A DNA stretch of 64,000 nt from an uncultured Ruminococcus sp. (GTDB lineage Bacteria > Bacillota > Clostridia > Oscillospirales > Ruminococcaceae): positions 1 through 64,000 of the forward strand of contig CACZPI010000143.1 of NCBI GenBank assembly GCA_902783005.1, given 5' to 3'. Positions 45,214-54,728 of the stretch are shown here, one piece after another (positions within the stretch are counted from its first letter, which is position 1; the number at the start of each line of letters is the position of its first letter). Made by a program: the position numbers and the translations under genes. Under the pieces are notes generated by a model. It searched no databases. It saw only the letters and a list, made by a program, of their open reading frames with translations, and was not told the origin of the DNA.

Positions 45214-47601
45214 ATGCAACCTTTTGAACAAGTCCTGGAGCTGGACAAGGTGCTCGAAAGAGCTGCCGCATTCACCTCCAATGAAACCAGCAGAAAGATG
45301 ATGCTGGATACCCGCCCTTCGACCGATCTGGCCGAGGTACAGCGGGAGGTACAGAAAACCGATGACGCACTGACGCTCGCCATGCAGTTCGGTACACCGC
45401 CCTTTACGGGCTTCAAGGATATCTGCAACATGGTCACACGCGCTGCATCCGGCGCAAGACTTTCCCTGCGCGACCTGATGGATGTGGAGGATCTGCTCCG
45501 GCAGGTGCAGGCGCTTCACAGCTGGTACGGGCATTGCAGCGGAACAGTGACCTCGCTGGATTACCTGTTTTCGCTGGTCGTGCCGGCAGATGACCTGCTC
45601 ACGACGCTCGAACGCTCCATTGTCTCCGAGGAGGAGCTTGCCGATTCCGCAAGCCCCACCCTCGCAGAGATCCGCCGCAAGCTCACCCGGCAGCGGGCAC
45701 ACCTGCGCGATACCCTTGACCAGATGATCCGCAATAAGACCATGCAGAAGTACCTGCAGGACAATACCGTTACCATCCGTGACGGCCGCTTCGTGCTGCC
45801 GGTCAAGGCAGAATACCGCAGCCAGGTCGCAGGTCTGATCCACGATACCTCCTCCTCCGGAGCCACGCTCTTCATTGAGCCGATGCAGATCGTCGAGGCC
45901 AACAACGACATCCGTCTGCTGGAAAGCCGCGAGGTCGAGGAAATCGACCGCATCATGCAGAAGCTCTGTGCGGCTGTCGGCGCCGAAGCCGACCTCCTGC
46001 GCCGGCTTCATGCCACCTGTGCGGAGCTGGATTATTACTTCGCCAAGGCCAATTACGGCGCTTCCCTCAAGGCCACGCGCCCTGCCATCAGCGATGACGG
46101 CGTGATCGAGCTGAAAAAAGCCCGCCATCCCCTGCTCGACCAGAGCAAGGCTGTCCCGATCAATCTCGCCCTCGGCAGCGAGCACAATGCCCTCATTGTC
46201 ACCGGCCCGAACACCGGCGGCAAGACCGTCGCCCTGAAAACCGTCGGGCTGCTGACAGCCATGACGATGTGCGGTCTGTTGATCCCGGTCACGGACGGCA
46301 GCCGCATCTCGGTATTCCGGCATATCCTTGCGGACATCGGTGATGCGCAGAGCATTGAACAGAGCCTTTCCACATTCTCCTCCCATACGTTGAATGTTGT
46401 CGAGATCCTGCGGGAATCCGATGATTCCACGCTGGTGCTCCTCGATGAGCTCGGCGGCGGCACGGATCCGGTCGAGGGTGCCGCGCTTGCCATTGCGGTG
46501 ATCGACTATCTCAAGCAGGCCGGTGCCAAGCTGATGGTCACGACCCATTACCAGGAGCTCAAGCTCTATGCGGCCGATACGCCGGATGTGGTCAATGCCT
46601 CCTGCGAATTCGACACCGCTACACTGAAACCGACCTATCGCCTCATCATCGGATCGCCCGGCAAATCGAATGCATTTGCCATTTCCGGACAGCTCGGCAT
46701 TCCCAAGGTCATTCTTGACCATGCACAGTCGCTTGTCTCCGAAGAAAACCGGCGGTTCGAGCATGTCATTTCCCGCTACGAGGAAGCACGCAAGGCGCTT
46801 GAAGCCGAACGCGAGGAGGCTGCAAGACTGCGTGCCGAAGCGCAGGCCTACCACGATGAATGGCAGGAGAAGCGTGACAATGCCGCCAAGGAGGAAAAGG
46901 AGCTTCTCGAACGTGCCTCCGAGCAGGCAAGCCGCATTGTGGAATCGACCAAGGCACAGTCCAATGCCCTGCTTGACGAGCTCAACCAGCTTCGCCGCGA
47001 AAAGGACAAGGCAGATTTTTCTGCGCGTGTCTCTGCCGTCAAGAGCGGCAGCACCCAGACGCTGCGGGATATGTACAAGACTGCCAATCCCGTGATCGGA
47101 TCCCTCAACGAGAAGGGCGAATACGTCCTTCCCCGCCCGCTGAAAAAGGGCGATGCCGTTCTGATCGCCGACCTGAATCAGGAAGCGACCGTCTCCGGCG
47201 AGCCGGATGCATCGGGAAATGTATTCGTGCAGATGGGCGTCATGAAAATGAAGATCCAGACGGAACGCCTGCGGCTGCTTGACAAGTCCAAGCAGAATGA
47301 GCAGCAGAAAAAGCAGAAGCAGAAACGCGGTCAGGTATCCGTCAAGGCACAGCGGAAAAGCTCGATGGAGCTTGACATCCGAGGCTATGCCTGCGATGAC
47401 GGCGTTCATGAGATGGAGCAGTTCATCGACGGCGCCATCATGGCCAATATCGGCACTGTGACCATCATCCACGGCAAGGGCACCGGCCTTCTGCGCAAGG
47501 CAGTCCAGCAGCGCCTGAAATCCATGAAATGCGTCAAGGCCTTCCGCAGCGGAACCTTCGGAGAGGGCGAGGAGGGCGTCACTATTGTAACGCTCCGGTA
47601 A
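45214..47601 (+). CDS. mutS2: MutS2, ribosome-collision/recombination ATPase
   Basis: A 795-residue MutS2: core and clamp domains (about 1-310), MutS ATPase with TGPNTGGKTVALKTV, and LDELGGGTDPVEGAALA. It lacks the mismatch-binding domain, has a coiled coil (about 520-620) and a C-terminal Smr nuclease domain (about 720-795, with DIRGYACDDG and IIHGKGTGLLRKAV). In B. subtilis it splits collided ribosomes. The start at 45214 follows AAGGAG. Last gene of the rightward unit, followed by a strong terminator. Confidence 0.96.
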   Translation: MQPFEQVLELDKVLERAAAFTSNETSRKMMLDTRPSTDLAEVQREVQKTDDALTLAMQFGTPPFTGFKDICNMVTRAASGARLSLRDLMDVEDLLRQVQALHSWYGHCSGTVTSLDYLFSLVVPADDLLTTLERSIVSEEELADSASPTLAEIRRKLTRQRAHLRDTLDQMIRNKTMQKYLQDNTVTIRDGRFVLPVKAEYRSQVAGLIHDTSSSGATLFIEPMQIVEANNDIRLLESREVEEIDRIMQKLCAAVGAEADLLRRLHATCAELDYYFAKANYGASLKATRPAISDDGVIELKKARHPLLDQSKAVPINLALGSEHNALIVTGPNTGGKTVALKTVGLLTAMTMCGLLIPVTDGSRISVFRHILADIGDAQSIEQSLSTFSSHTLNVVEILRESDDSTLVLLDELGGGTDPVEGAALAIAVIDYLKQAGAKLMVTTHYQELKLYAADTPDVVNASCEFDTATLKPTYRLIIGSPGKSNAFAISGQLGIPKVILDHAQSLVSEENRRFEHVISRYEEARKALEAEREEAARLRAEAQAYHDEWQEKRDNAAKEEKELLERASEQASRIVESTKAQSNALLDELNQLRREKDKADFSARVSAVKSGSTQTLRDMYKTANPVIGSLNEKGEYVLPRPLKKGDAVLIADLNQEATVSGEPDASGNVFVQMGVMKMKIQTERLRLLDKSKQNEQQKKQKQKRGQVSVKAQRKSSMELDIRGYACDDGVHEMEQFIDGAIMANIGTVTIIHGKGTGLLRKAVQQRLKSMKCVKAFRSGTFGEGEEGVTIVTLR

Positions 47602-47612
47602 ATTGCATCAGC

Positions 47613-47656
47613 ATCCGCTCATGTCCCGGTAATGCCGGAAATGAGCGGATTTTTTC
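47613..47656 (+). terminator. mutS2 terminator
   Basis: A 10-bp outer stem (47613-47622 with 47641-47650), with an inner CCGG stem, is followed by TTTTTTC. Confidence 0.88.
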
Positions 47657-47689
47657 ATAAATTACTACATTTTGTTCATAATTTTTCTA

Positions 47690-47718
47690 TTGTACAATCT
47701 GCTGCAATCTGATACAAT
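47690..47718 (+). promoter_or_regulatory. Promoter of the sensor-GGDEF gene
   Basis: TTGTAC (47690-47695), 17-bp spacer, TACAAT (47713-47718), 46 bp before the ATG. Confidence 0.65.
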
Positions 47719-47764
47719 AAAATTATATAGAAGTACAAAGCCCGACATAGAAAGGGGGCTGTTT

Positions 47765-49669
47765 ATGAAGGAAAGAAAACGGCTGGCCGTACTCATGACC
47801 AATGTCAGCCAGCGCTACCAGCAGCTGCTTCTGGAAGGGATCCAGAAACAGGCCTTTGCACTTGATTATGACGTGGCAGTCTTTACACCGTTCATGTGTC
47901 ACGATACCCTGAGCGAATACCAGCGCGGAGAGAACTGCATTTACTCCCTCCCGCATTATGCATCCTTCGATGCCGTACTGTATGCACCGTGCTCGTTTTA
48001 TAATGACAACGCCCGTGCCATTGTCGAAAATTCCTTCCGGAACTGCGGCAGGCCGGTGATCGCACTTGAAAGCGACAGCGAGGAATGGAACGGCATCATG
48101 ATGGATGACCGCAGCGCCTTTGAATGCGTTACCGCGCACCTGATCGAAACACACAGTCTGCGGCATATTCTTTGCCTGACCGGATTTGAAGGCAATCTCC
48201 AGGCAGAACGACGTGCGCAGGGCTACCGCGACGCTATGGAAAAGCATGGCCTTCCCGTAGAGGACGGCTGGGTCATTTACGGGGATTTCTGGACATCTGC
48301 CGCCGAAGCACTTGCAGAAGAGATTGCTTCCGGCAAGATCGAACGTCCGGAGGGCGTGATCTGCTGCTGTGACAAGGTCGCCCTCACCCTCTGCAACCGG
48401 CTGATCGAGCTGGGCGTCCGGGTACCGCAGGACATTCTCATCATGGGGTATGATGCGGGAGATGAAGCAGAGGAAAACGTTCCCTCGCTGACGACCTATG
48501 TACCGCCTGTTTCCTACATGGGCGTGGAGGGTGTGCTGCGGGCGCATCTGCTCATTACCGGACAGCAGGCAGAACCCGTCATGCGGGATCGCGGACGGCT
48601 CATTCCTGCGGAAAGCTGCGGCTGCGGCAAGGATTTTCTCCGGAAATTCGAGGAGCGGCAGCAGGAGATCCACAATACCGAGGAATTCCGCAAGCTCTTC
48701 GAGGATGTCCCGATGGCGGAAAAGCTCAATTCCACGACCACCCTCAACGAGCTGCTTGAAAAGATCATGGATCATTTCTACCTCATCAACGGCTGGCGGG
48801 ACTGGTATCTGTGCCTGTGCGACCAGTGGGACGATCTGTCCATGAATACCGGCAACAGCGCCGATTACGACCATTACACCGACAAAATGCACCTGCGCAT
48901 TACCTGCACCGATCAGGTCGGGCGGATCGTTGACGAACCGTTTGACCTGCAAGACCTCCTGCCCGCGCTGCATGAGAAGTGCAGCCGGCCGCGCACCTTC
49001 TTCTTTACGCCGCTGCATTTCAATGAGCGCTGCTTCGGGTATGCCGCCCTCGGCCTCGGTGAGCGCACCGTCAGCTTTGATGCACTCTACCATAGCTGGA
49101 CGCGCAATCTCAACAATGCACTCGAATTCATGCGCATCCGCAATAATATGAACAGCATCAACCAGCGTCTTCTCGCCTCCTCGATGCGTGATGCCCTCAC
49201 GGGCATCTACAACCGGCAGGGCTTCAACCAGTATGCCGCCGAGACCTTTGCAAGGGCACAGGAGCTCCCCGGAAAGATGCTGCTTGTCATTGCCGCGGAT
49301 CTTGACTGTCTGAAGGTCATCAACGATACCTACGGCCATGTGGAGGGTGACAACGCCATCAGCATTGTGGCAAATGCGCTCAATACCTGCGCGGAATGCG
49401 GCGAGATCTGTGCGCGAACCGGCGGCGATGAATTTCTGGTCATCGGCTGCGCGGCATACACCGAAGAGCTTGCAGAGGAATACATCTGCTATATCCAGCG
49501 CTACCTCGAACGCTACAACGCCGCCTCCGGCAAGCCCTACCAGGTCGAGGCCAGCATCGGCTATGTCCTGCGGCAAGTCACGGCAGAAGATCTGCTCCAG
49601 CCGATCCTTGACGAGGCGGATTCCCTCATGTACGCCAACAAGGTGGCACGCAAGAAAAACAGAGAGTAA
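47765..49669 (+). CDS. LacI-type ligand-binding domain fused to a GGDEF diguanylate cyclase
   Basis: A 634-residue protein. Residues 1-275 look like the LacI/GalR periplasmic-binding-like sensor (RLAVLMTNVSQRYQQLLLEG, GRPVIALESD, RAQGYRDAMEKHGL, PEGVICCCDKVALTLCNRL, DILIMGYD) but without the DNA-binding helix-turn-helix. A middle region (about 290-465) may be a GAF-like or linker domain. The C-terminus is a GGDEF domain with an intact GGDEF at 553-557. No signal peptide or membrane helix is seen, so it should sense a cytoplasmic ligand, perhaps a sugar, and make c-di-GMP. The start follows AAAGGGGG. The GH9 gene begins 54 nt downstream. Confidence 0.85.
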   Translation: MKERKRLAVLMTNVSQRYQQLLLEGIQKQAFALDYDVAVFTPFMCHDTLSEYQRGENCIYSLPHYASFDAVLYAPCSFYNDNARAIVENSFRNCGRPVIALESDSEEWNGIMMDDRSAFECVTAHLIETHSLRHILCLTGFEGNLQAERRAQGYRDAMEKHGLPVEDGWVIYGDFWTSAAEALAEEIASGKIERPEGVICCCDKVALTLCNRLIELGVRVPQDILIMGYDAGDEAEENVPSLTTYVPPVSYMGVEGVLRAHLLITGQQAEPVMRDRGRLIPAESCGCGKDFLRKFEERQQEIHNTEEFRKLFEDVPMAEKLNSTTTLNELLEKIMDHFYLINGWRDWYLCLCDQWDDLSMNTGNSADYDHYTDKMHLRITCTDQVGRIVDEPFDLQDLLPALHEKCSRPRTFFFTPLHFNERCFGYAALGLGERTVSFDALYHSWTRNLNNALEFMRIRNNMNSINQRLLASSMRDALTGIYNRQGFNQYAAETFARAQELPGKMLLVIAADLDCLKVINDTYGHVEGDNAISIVANALNTCAECGEICARTGGDEFLVIGCAAYTEELAEEYICYIQRYLERYNAASGKPYQVEASIGYVLRQVTAEDLLQPILDEADSLMYANKVARKKNRE

Positions 49670-49723
49670 CCGGGATCACCCGTTACCATAGAAAGAAATC
49701 ATTTCAGGAAAGGAAGAGGATTT

Positions 49724-52516
49724 ATGAAGAAGCATCTCCAAAGGCTGCTTGCTGCCGGGGCAGCGTTCTCTGTGCTTGTGCAGAGCAGTGCGCTGACTGC
49801 ATTTGCAGGCGAGCAGCTCGGACAGTCGGATTTCTCGGAGGGTGTGGGTCTGCCGTGGCACATCTGTGAATCGGCGACCGGCAAGATGGATTTTTCCATT
49901 GACGGGGGCACCTACAACATTACCGTCGTCAACCCCGGCGGCCGCTCGAACGGCGGCGAGGATCGCTGGGACTGCCAGTTCCGGCATCGCAATCTGACAC
50001 TCACCTCCGGCCATACCTACCGCATGACTTACAGCGTATGGGCAAGCAATTCCGGCTGGCTCTATACCAAGATCGGAGACATGACCAATGACGATGCAGA
50101 GCTCTGGCATTCCAACGGCAATATGCTGAATATGACCTACACTGAGAATGCCTCCCAGGCGGACATCGAATCCGCACTCCGTTCCGCACAGCCGAACGGC
50201 CAGTGGGGCGATTACAATGCATGGCAGGGCGTCAACATCAACGGCAACCAGTGGAACACCTTTGCATACGAATTCACCCTTGGCTCGAACGGCGAACGTG
50301 CCTCCTCGGCATCGGGCACCGGCGAATGGACATTCCATTTCGGCGGCGACGGCGAATACACGCCCTCTGTCTGCTTCCCTGCCGGCACGGAGCTGAAATT
50401 CGATAACCTGGTGCTGCTCGATATGACCGACGACAGCAATGATTATGTGGCCGAGCCCAAGTGGCAGCGTGCGGAGGTGCTGACGAATCAGGTCGGCTAC
50501 TTCCCGAATCTCGCCAAAAAGGCCACGCTCCTGTCCACCTCCGACAAGCCCGTGAAATTTGAGGTGAAGGATGCCTCCGGCAAGACGGTTTATGACGGTG
50601 AATCGGCTGTTCACGGCTTCGATGCGGATTCCGGGGATACAGTGCATATTCTGGATTTCTCCGCGCTCAATGACGAGGGCACCTACACCATCGTTACCGC
50701 AGACGGCGCGGAAAGCCGCGAATTTTCGGTCGGCATTCTTGATACCTATTCCGGGATGCTCTATGACGCGCTGAATTATTTCTATCAGAACCGCTCCGGT
50801 ATTGCGATCGAATCCCAGTACATCACCTCCGGCGATGCCGCTTCCCTGGCGCGTGCGGCAGGACACACCTCCGATATTGCGACGATCGAACAGACCTGGG
50901 GCTATTCCGCTTCCTCCGGCACGCAGGATGTGACCGGCGGCTGGTATGATGCGGGCGACCACGGTAAATATGTCGTCAACGGCGGCATTTCCCTGTGGCT
51001 GATGCAGAATGAATATGAGCGTGCCATGCTGCGCGGCGAGGATGCAGCCTATGCAGACGGCTCCATGAATATTCCGGAAAATAACAACGGCTATCCCGAC
51101 CTGCTCGATGAAGCACGGTATGAGATGGAATGGATGCTCAAAATGATCGTCAAGGACGGCGACTGCAAGGACATGGTCTACCACAAGGTGCATGACATCA
51201 AGTGGACTGCACTGGCGGTAGCACCGGCAGACGATCCGGAGGAGCGCATTCTCAAGCCCCCGACAACGGCAGCGACCCTGAATCTGGCTGCCTGCGCTGC
51301 ACAGAGCAGCCGTCTCTGGCAGGACTATGATGCAGCGTTTGCGGACGAATGCCTGACGGCTGCGAAAAACGCCTATGAAGCGGCAAAGAAGCATCCGGAA
51401 ATGTATGCACCCCTTGACGAATCCGTCGGCGGCGGTGCCTACGGTGACGATGATGCACAGGACGAATTTTACTGGGCAGCCTGCGAGCTGTATGCAGCGA
51501 CCGGAGACAAGACGTATCTCGACGATGCGAAATCCTCCCGGTTTGCACTGGATATTCCGAGCGAGCTCAACGGCGGCGAATCCGTCGGCATTGTCGGTTC
51601 CTTTGACTGGGGACACACGGCGGCACTCGGCTCCCTGACGCTGCTGCTGCACCGGGATGATCTGGCAGAAGCCGATGCCTCCACGCTCGAGGATCATCTG
51701 AAAACGACTGCCGATTACTTTGTCAGTCTGGAAAATGCACAGGGCTACGGTCTTCCCTACGGGCCGAGCACGATCAGCTATGCCGACAGCGACAAGGGCT
51801 ATGTCTGGGGCTCCAATTCCTTTGTTGCCGATAATGCGATCATTCTGGCATATGCCTACGACCTCAACGGCAATACCGATTACCTCAACGGTGTGGCATC
51901 TGCAATGGACTACCTCCTTGGCCGCAATCCGATGGATTATTCCTATGTGACCGGCTACGGCACCCATGCAGTACAGTATCCGCATCACAGATGGTGGTCG
52001 AATCTCCTTTCCGATTCCTTCCCGAAGGCACCGTGCGGCGTTCTGGTCGGAGGCCCGAATTCCGGCATGGAGGATCCGTGGGTACAGGGCAGCGGATGGA
52101 AAAAGGGACAGATCGCCCCGCAGAAATGCTACATGGATCACATCGAAGCATGGTCGGTCAACGAATGCACGATCAACTGGAATACCCCGCTTGCCTGGCT
52201 GACCTCGTACCTGTGTGAACAGGACGGCGGGATAGTCGTCGGTGCGGTCTCCCGTGCAGCGAATACCGGCGGAAACGGCACCTCCAATTCCAAGCAGACC
52301 TATGATGAGGAGGAGGCTTCTGAGATCGCGGCAACGGCTGAGGATTCCACCAAGCCCGCCAAGAAATCCGATGCCTCTGCCGATGAGGATGGACAGAGCG
52401 GCAGCGGATCGGGCAGCAATGTGCCCTGGATCGTCGGCGGCATTCTGGTCGGCCTGATCTCGCTGGAGATCTTCGCTTATCTGATTATCAAGATGATCCG
52501 CGGCGGCAAGAAATAA
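49724..52516 (+). CDS. GH9 endoglucanase, membrane-anchored
   Basis: A 930-residue secreted cellulase. Order: signal peptide (1-29), a CBM4/9-like beta-sandwich (about 31-238), an Ig-like GH9 linker domain (about 248-338), and a GH9 (alpha/alpha)6 barrel (about 343-835) with D409/D412 in WYDAGD, HHRWW and acid Glu814 in NECTINWN. A Ser/Glu/Lys-rich linker, a membrane helix (about 900-922) and a basic tail follow. No dockerin is present, so the enzyme stays on the cell membrane rather than in a cellulosome. It shares the strand with the preceding sensor-GGDEF gene with no terminator between. A terminator follows. Confidence 0.93.
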   Translation: MKKHLQRLLAAGAAFSVLVQSSALTAFAGEQLGQSDFSEGVGLPWHICESATGKMDFSIDGGTYNITVVNPGGRSNGGEDRWDCQFRHRNLTLTSGHTYRMTYSVWASNSGWLYTKIGDMTNDDAELWHSNGNMLNMTYTENASQADIESALRSAQPNGQWGDYNAWQGVNINGNQWNTFAYEFTLGSNGERASSASGTGEWTFHFGGDGEYTPSVCFPAGTELKFDNLVLLDMTDDSNDYVAEPKWQRAEVLTNQVGYFPNLAKKATLLSTSDKPVKFEVKDASGKTVYDGESAVHGFDADSGDTVHILDFSALNDEGTYTIVTADGAESREFSVGILDTYSGMLYDALNYFYQNRSGIAIESQYITSGDAASLARAAGHTSDIATIEQTWGYSASSGTQDVTGGWYDAGDHGKYVVNGGISLWLMQNEYERAMLRGEDAAYADGSMNIPENNNGYPDLLDEARYEMEWMLKMIVKDGDCKDMVYHKVHDIKWTALAVAPADDPEERILKPPTTAATLNLAACAAQSSRLWQDYDAAFADECLTAAKNAYEAAKKHPEMYAPLDESVGGGAYGDDDAQDEFYWAACELYAATGDKTYLDDAKSSRFALDIPSELNGGESVGIVGSFDWGHTAALGSLTLLLHRDDLAEADASTLEDHLKTTADYFVSLENAQGYGLPYGPSTISYADSDKGYVWGSNSFVADNAIILAYAYDLNGNTDYLNGVASAMDYLLGRNPMDYSYVTGYGTHAVQYPHHRWWSNLLSDSFPKAPCGVLVGGPNSGMEDPWVQGSGWKKGQIAPQKCYMDHIEAWSVNECTINWNTPLAWLTSYLCEQDGGIVVGAVSRAANTGGNGTSNSKQTYDEEEASEIAATAEDSTKPAKKSDASADEDGQSGSGSGSNVPWIVGGILVGLISLEIFAYLIIKMIRGGKK

Positions 52517-52522
52517 CGAATG

Positions 52523-52553
52523 AACCTGCTGGATGCTTCCAGCAGGTTTTTTC
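52523..52553 (+). terminator. GH9 gene terminator
   Basis: A 10-bp stem (52523-52532 with 52539-52548) is followed by TTTTC. Confidence 0.85.
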
Positions 52554-52562
52554 TTCCACCCC

Positions 52563-52607
52563 TTGACAAATGCAATTTGATTTGTTATAATTAGATTGTA
52601 TTCAATT
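52563..52607 (+). promoter_or_regulatory. gpx-ohrR promoter with candidate OhrR site
   Basis: Perfect TTGACA (52563-52568), 17-bp spacer, perfect TATAAT (52586-52591). Just downstream, ATTG-TATT-CAAT (52595-52606) is an A/T-rich inverted repeat of the sort MarR/OhrR repressors bind. The operator assignment is a guess. Confidence 0.6.
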
Positions 52608-52637
52608 CGTTTGTATCACATAGAAAGGAGCATTCCT

Positions 52638-53111
52638 ATGCGTATCTACGATTTTATCATGAAGGACACCCAGGGCGCAGACGTATCTCTTTCCGAATAT
52701 GAAGGCAAGGTGCTGCTCATCGTCAACACTGCCACCGGATGCGGCTTTACACCGCAGTATGAGGGGCTGCAGAAGCTCTATGAGGAATACAAGGATCAGG
52801 GACTTGTGATCCTCGATTTCCCCTGCAACCAGTTCGGGCATCAGGCGCCGGGTACCAACGAAGAGATCGTGAGCTTCTGCCAGCGCAAATACAAGGTATC
52901 CTTTCCGCAGTTTGCCAAGATCGAGGTCAACGGTGCCAATGCGGCGCCCCTGTACAAGTTTCTGAAGGAGCAGCAGGGCGGCGTCCTCGGGAATAACATC
53001 AAGTGGAATTTCACGAAATTCCTGGTCAACCGGGACGGTGAGGTGGTTGACCGCTTTGCGCCGACAGTCACTCCGGAGAAGCTGGAGGATCGGATCAGGG
53101 AGGTGCTGTGA
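52638..53111 (+). CDS. Glutathione peroxidase family (thiol peroxidase)
   Basis: A 157-residue peroxidase with NTATGCGFTPQYEGLQ (catalytic Cys35, not selenocysteine), FPCNQFGHQAPGTNEE (Gln and possible resolving Cys) and IKWNFTKFLV (Trp/Asn). Bacterial Cys-type members usually take electrons from thioredoxin. The ATG at 52638 follows AAAGGAG. It is co-transcribed with an OhrR-type regulator starting 1 nt after its stop, which points to control by organic peroxide. Confidence 0.93.
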   Translation: MRIYDFIMKDTQGADVSLSEYEGKVLLIVNTATGCGFTPQYEGLQKLYEEYKDQGLVILDFPCNQFGHQAPGTNEEIVSFCQRKYKVSFPQFAKIEVNGANAAPLYKFLKEQQGGVLGNNIKWNFTKFLVNRDGEVVDRFAPTVTPEKLEDRIREVL

Positions 53112-53112
53112 G

Positions 53113-53565
53113 ATGGCAGATCGTCCGGAATATGAGATGCTTTCGCTGAAAAATCAGCTTTGCTTTCCGCTGTATGCCTGTTCACGGGAGATCATCAAGC
53201 GGTATCATCCGTTTCTGGTCAAGCTCGATCTGACCTATACCCAGTACATTACCATGATGGTCGTCTGGGAGGAGCGCTGCATCAGCGTCAAGGAGCTCGG
53301 ACAGCGGCTCTATCTGGATTCGGGAACACTCACGCCCGTCCTGAAGGCACTCGAGGCCAAGGCGCTGATCACCCGCCGGCGTTCTCCGGAGGATGAGCGG
53401 GTGCTTCTGGCAGAGGTCACCGAAGCGGGTATGCTGCTTCGTGAGGAAGCGCTTGCCATTCCTCCGGCCATGGCGGGCTGCGTGCAGCTCACCCCGGAGG
53501 AAGCCGCCGAGCTGTACCGGCTGCTGTACAAGGTGCTTGGCAAGGACACGACAAAGCCTGAATAA
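53113..53565 (+). CDS. ohrR: OhrR-type MarR-family peroxide sensor
   Basis: A 150-residue MarR protein with the OhrR hallmark near the N-terminus, LKNQLCFPLYACSREI, where Cys17 matches the peroxide-sensing Cys15 of B. subtilis OhrR. The winged helix spans about 55-105 (ISVKELGQRLYLDSGTLTP, then RRRSPEDERV wing). Oxidation of Cys17 should release the repressor from the gpx-ohrR promoter. Usually OhrR controls ohrA; here it is paired with a glutathione peroxidase homologue. Confidence 0.88.
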   Translation: MADRPEYEMLSLKNQLCFPLYACSREIIKRYHPFLVKLDLTYTQYITMMVVWEERCISVKELGQRLYLDSGTLTPVLKALEAKALITRRRSPEDERVLLAEVTEAGMLLREEALAIPPAMAGCVQLTPEEAAELYRLLYKVLGKDTTKPE

Positions 53566-53567
53566 CA

Positions 53568-53596
53568 CAAATGCCACCCATTTCGGGTGGCATTTG
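53568..53596. terminator. Bidirectional terminator
   Basis: A perfect 12-bp stem (53568-53579 with 53585-53596) lies between the convergent ohrR and epimerase-like genes, which end at 53565 and 53599. Confidence 0.8.
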
Positions 53597-53598
53597 TA

Positions 53599-54552
53599 TT
53601 ACTTGGTGTTTTTGACCGTCCAGCGGAAGGAGCAGTATTTCGACGCCTTCTGAATATCAAACATGTTGTTGGACAGAATGCGTGTAAAATCAAGGAAACG
53701 GTAATTTTCCTTCTGTTCCTTGTTGCCGATCATATTCTTGATGGCACTGAGGCTGGTATTCGGAGGATTGCGCTGCAGAACAACGCCGATACGATGGTTC
53801 TCCTTCATGTATTCGATGATCTCCGAAGCCATCGTCAGGTTCTTATCCGCCATGTTGTAGGTGCCGCTGTAACTGTGATCCTCTGCCGACTGTACGAAGG
53901 TCAGCAGGAAATCTACCAGATTGTGTACGCAGCACATGTGGAATCCATACTCACCGGTACGATAGATGAACTTGGTGTTGTCCTTCGGATCGGTGATCTT
54001 TGCCTCAAGATTGCCGGCGAAATTCTTGGTATACACCGGAGCGACACGCACAATTGCGATCATCATGCCGCGGGCACGGCCGATGTCCTTGATCATGGTC
54101 TGCTCGGCATCATACTTGAGCTTGGCATAATTGGTGACGGGCTTGATGAAGTCGTCCTCTCGCAGCGGTTCGCGCGTCTTGGGCATCTGGTACACCTGCG
54201 TCGTGCTGATGAGAATGAACTGCTCTACATCGTGCGCGATGGCAAAACGGTAGATAAATGCATCACACGCCGCACTCTCCCGCACCTGTGCCTCGGTGAT
54301 GATGTGACCGATGTCATTATCAACCGTATCGGCCAGATGGATCACCGTATTGAACTGGTGCTTCTCGAAGACGTCAGCATATTTGCCCTTTTCTGTCGGA
54401 GCTGCCTCATAAAAGGTAAAATGCTCCTTGCCCATATTGTAATCGCTTGGCTGACGGTCTATGGCCACAACCTCACAGCCCTTTTTCAGAAAGCCGGAGC
54501 ACACATGATCGCCGATCATGCCGCATCCGCCGGTAACCAGAACTTTTCTCAT
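53599..54552 (-). CDS. NAD-dependent epimerase/dehydratase-like protein (extended SDR)
   Basis: A 317-residue Rossmann protein with GGCGMIGDH (residues 8-16), VIHLAD and the catalytic YAKLK pair preceded by STTQVY (Ser/Thr). These are features of extended short-chain dehydrogenases acting on nucleotide-sugars or related compounds. The region before the Tyr and the C-terminal part are divergent, so the substrate is unknown. Monocistronic, with its own promoter. Confidence 0.85.
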   Translation of the reverse strand: MRKVLVTGGCGMIGDHVCSGFLKKGCEVVAIDRQPSDYNMGKEHFTFYEAAPTEKGKYADVFEKHQFNTVIHLADTVDNDIGHIITEAQVRESAACDAFIYRFAIAHDVEQFILISTTQVYQMPKTREPLREDDFIKPVTNYAKLKYDAEQTMIKDIGRARGMMIAIVRVAPVYTKNFAGNLEAKITDPKDNTKFIYRTGEYGFHMCCVHNLVDFLLTFVQSAEDHSYSGTYNMADKNLTMASEIIEYMKENHRIGVVLQRNPPNTSLSAIKNMIGNKEQKENYRFLDFTRILSNNMFDIQKASKYCSFRWTVKNTK

Positions 54553-54593
54553 AGAGCCATGCCTCCCGTGATCAGAATACTATTGTTATTATT

Positions 54594-54622
54594 ATTATAA
54601 CATGTTACCAAGGGGAAATCAA
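54594..54622 (-). promoter_or_regulatory. Promoter of the epimerase-like gene
   Basis: Minus-strand TTGATT (54622-54617), 17-bp spacer, perfect TATAAT (54599-54594), about 45 bp before the ATG. Confidence 0.7.
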
Positions 54623-54683
54623 GTACAAATTGTGAATAATAACGAAAATTTAAGAAAGTTCAGACTTTTTGTGTCAAAATCCA

Positions 54684-54714
54684 TCCGGACAGCACCGGAA
54701 TTGTGCTGTCCGGA
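54684..54714 (-). terminator. Terminator of the solute-binding protein gene
   Basis: A perfect 12-bp stem (54684-54695 with 54703-54714) lies just past the stop at 54729; on the minus strand TGGATTTTG follows. Confidence 0.8.
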
Positions 54715-54728
54715 GGCGTTTTGATTGG

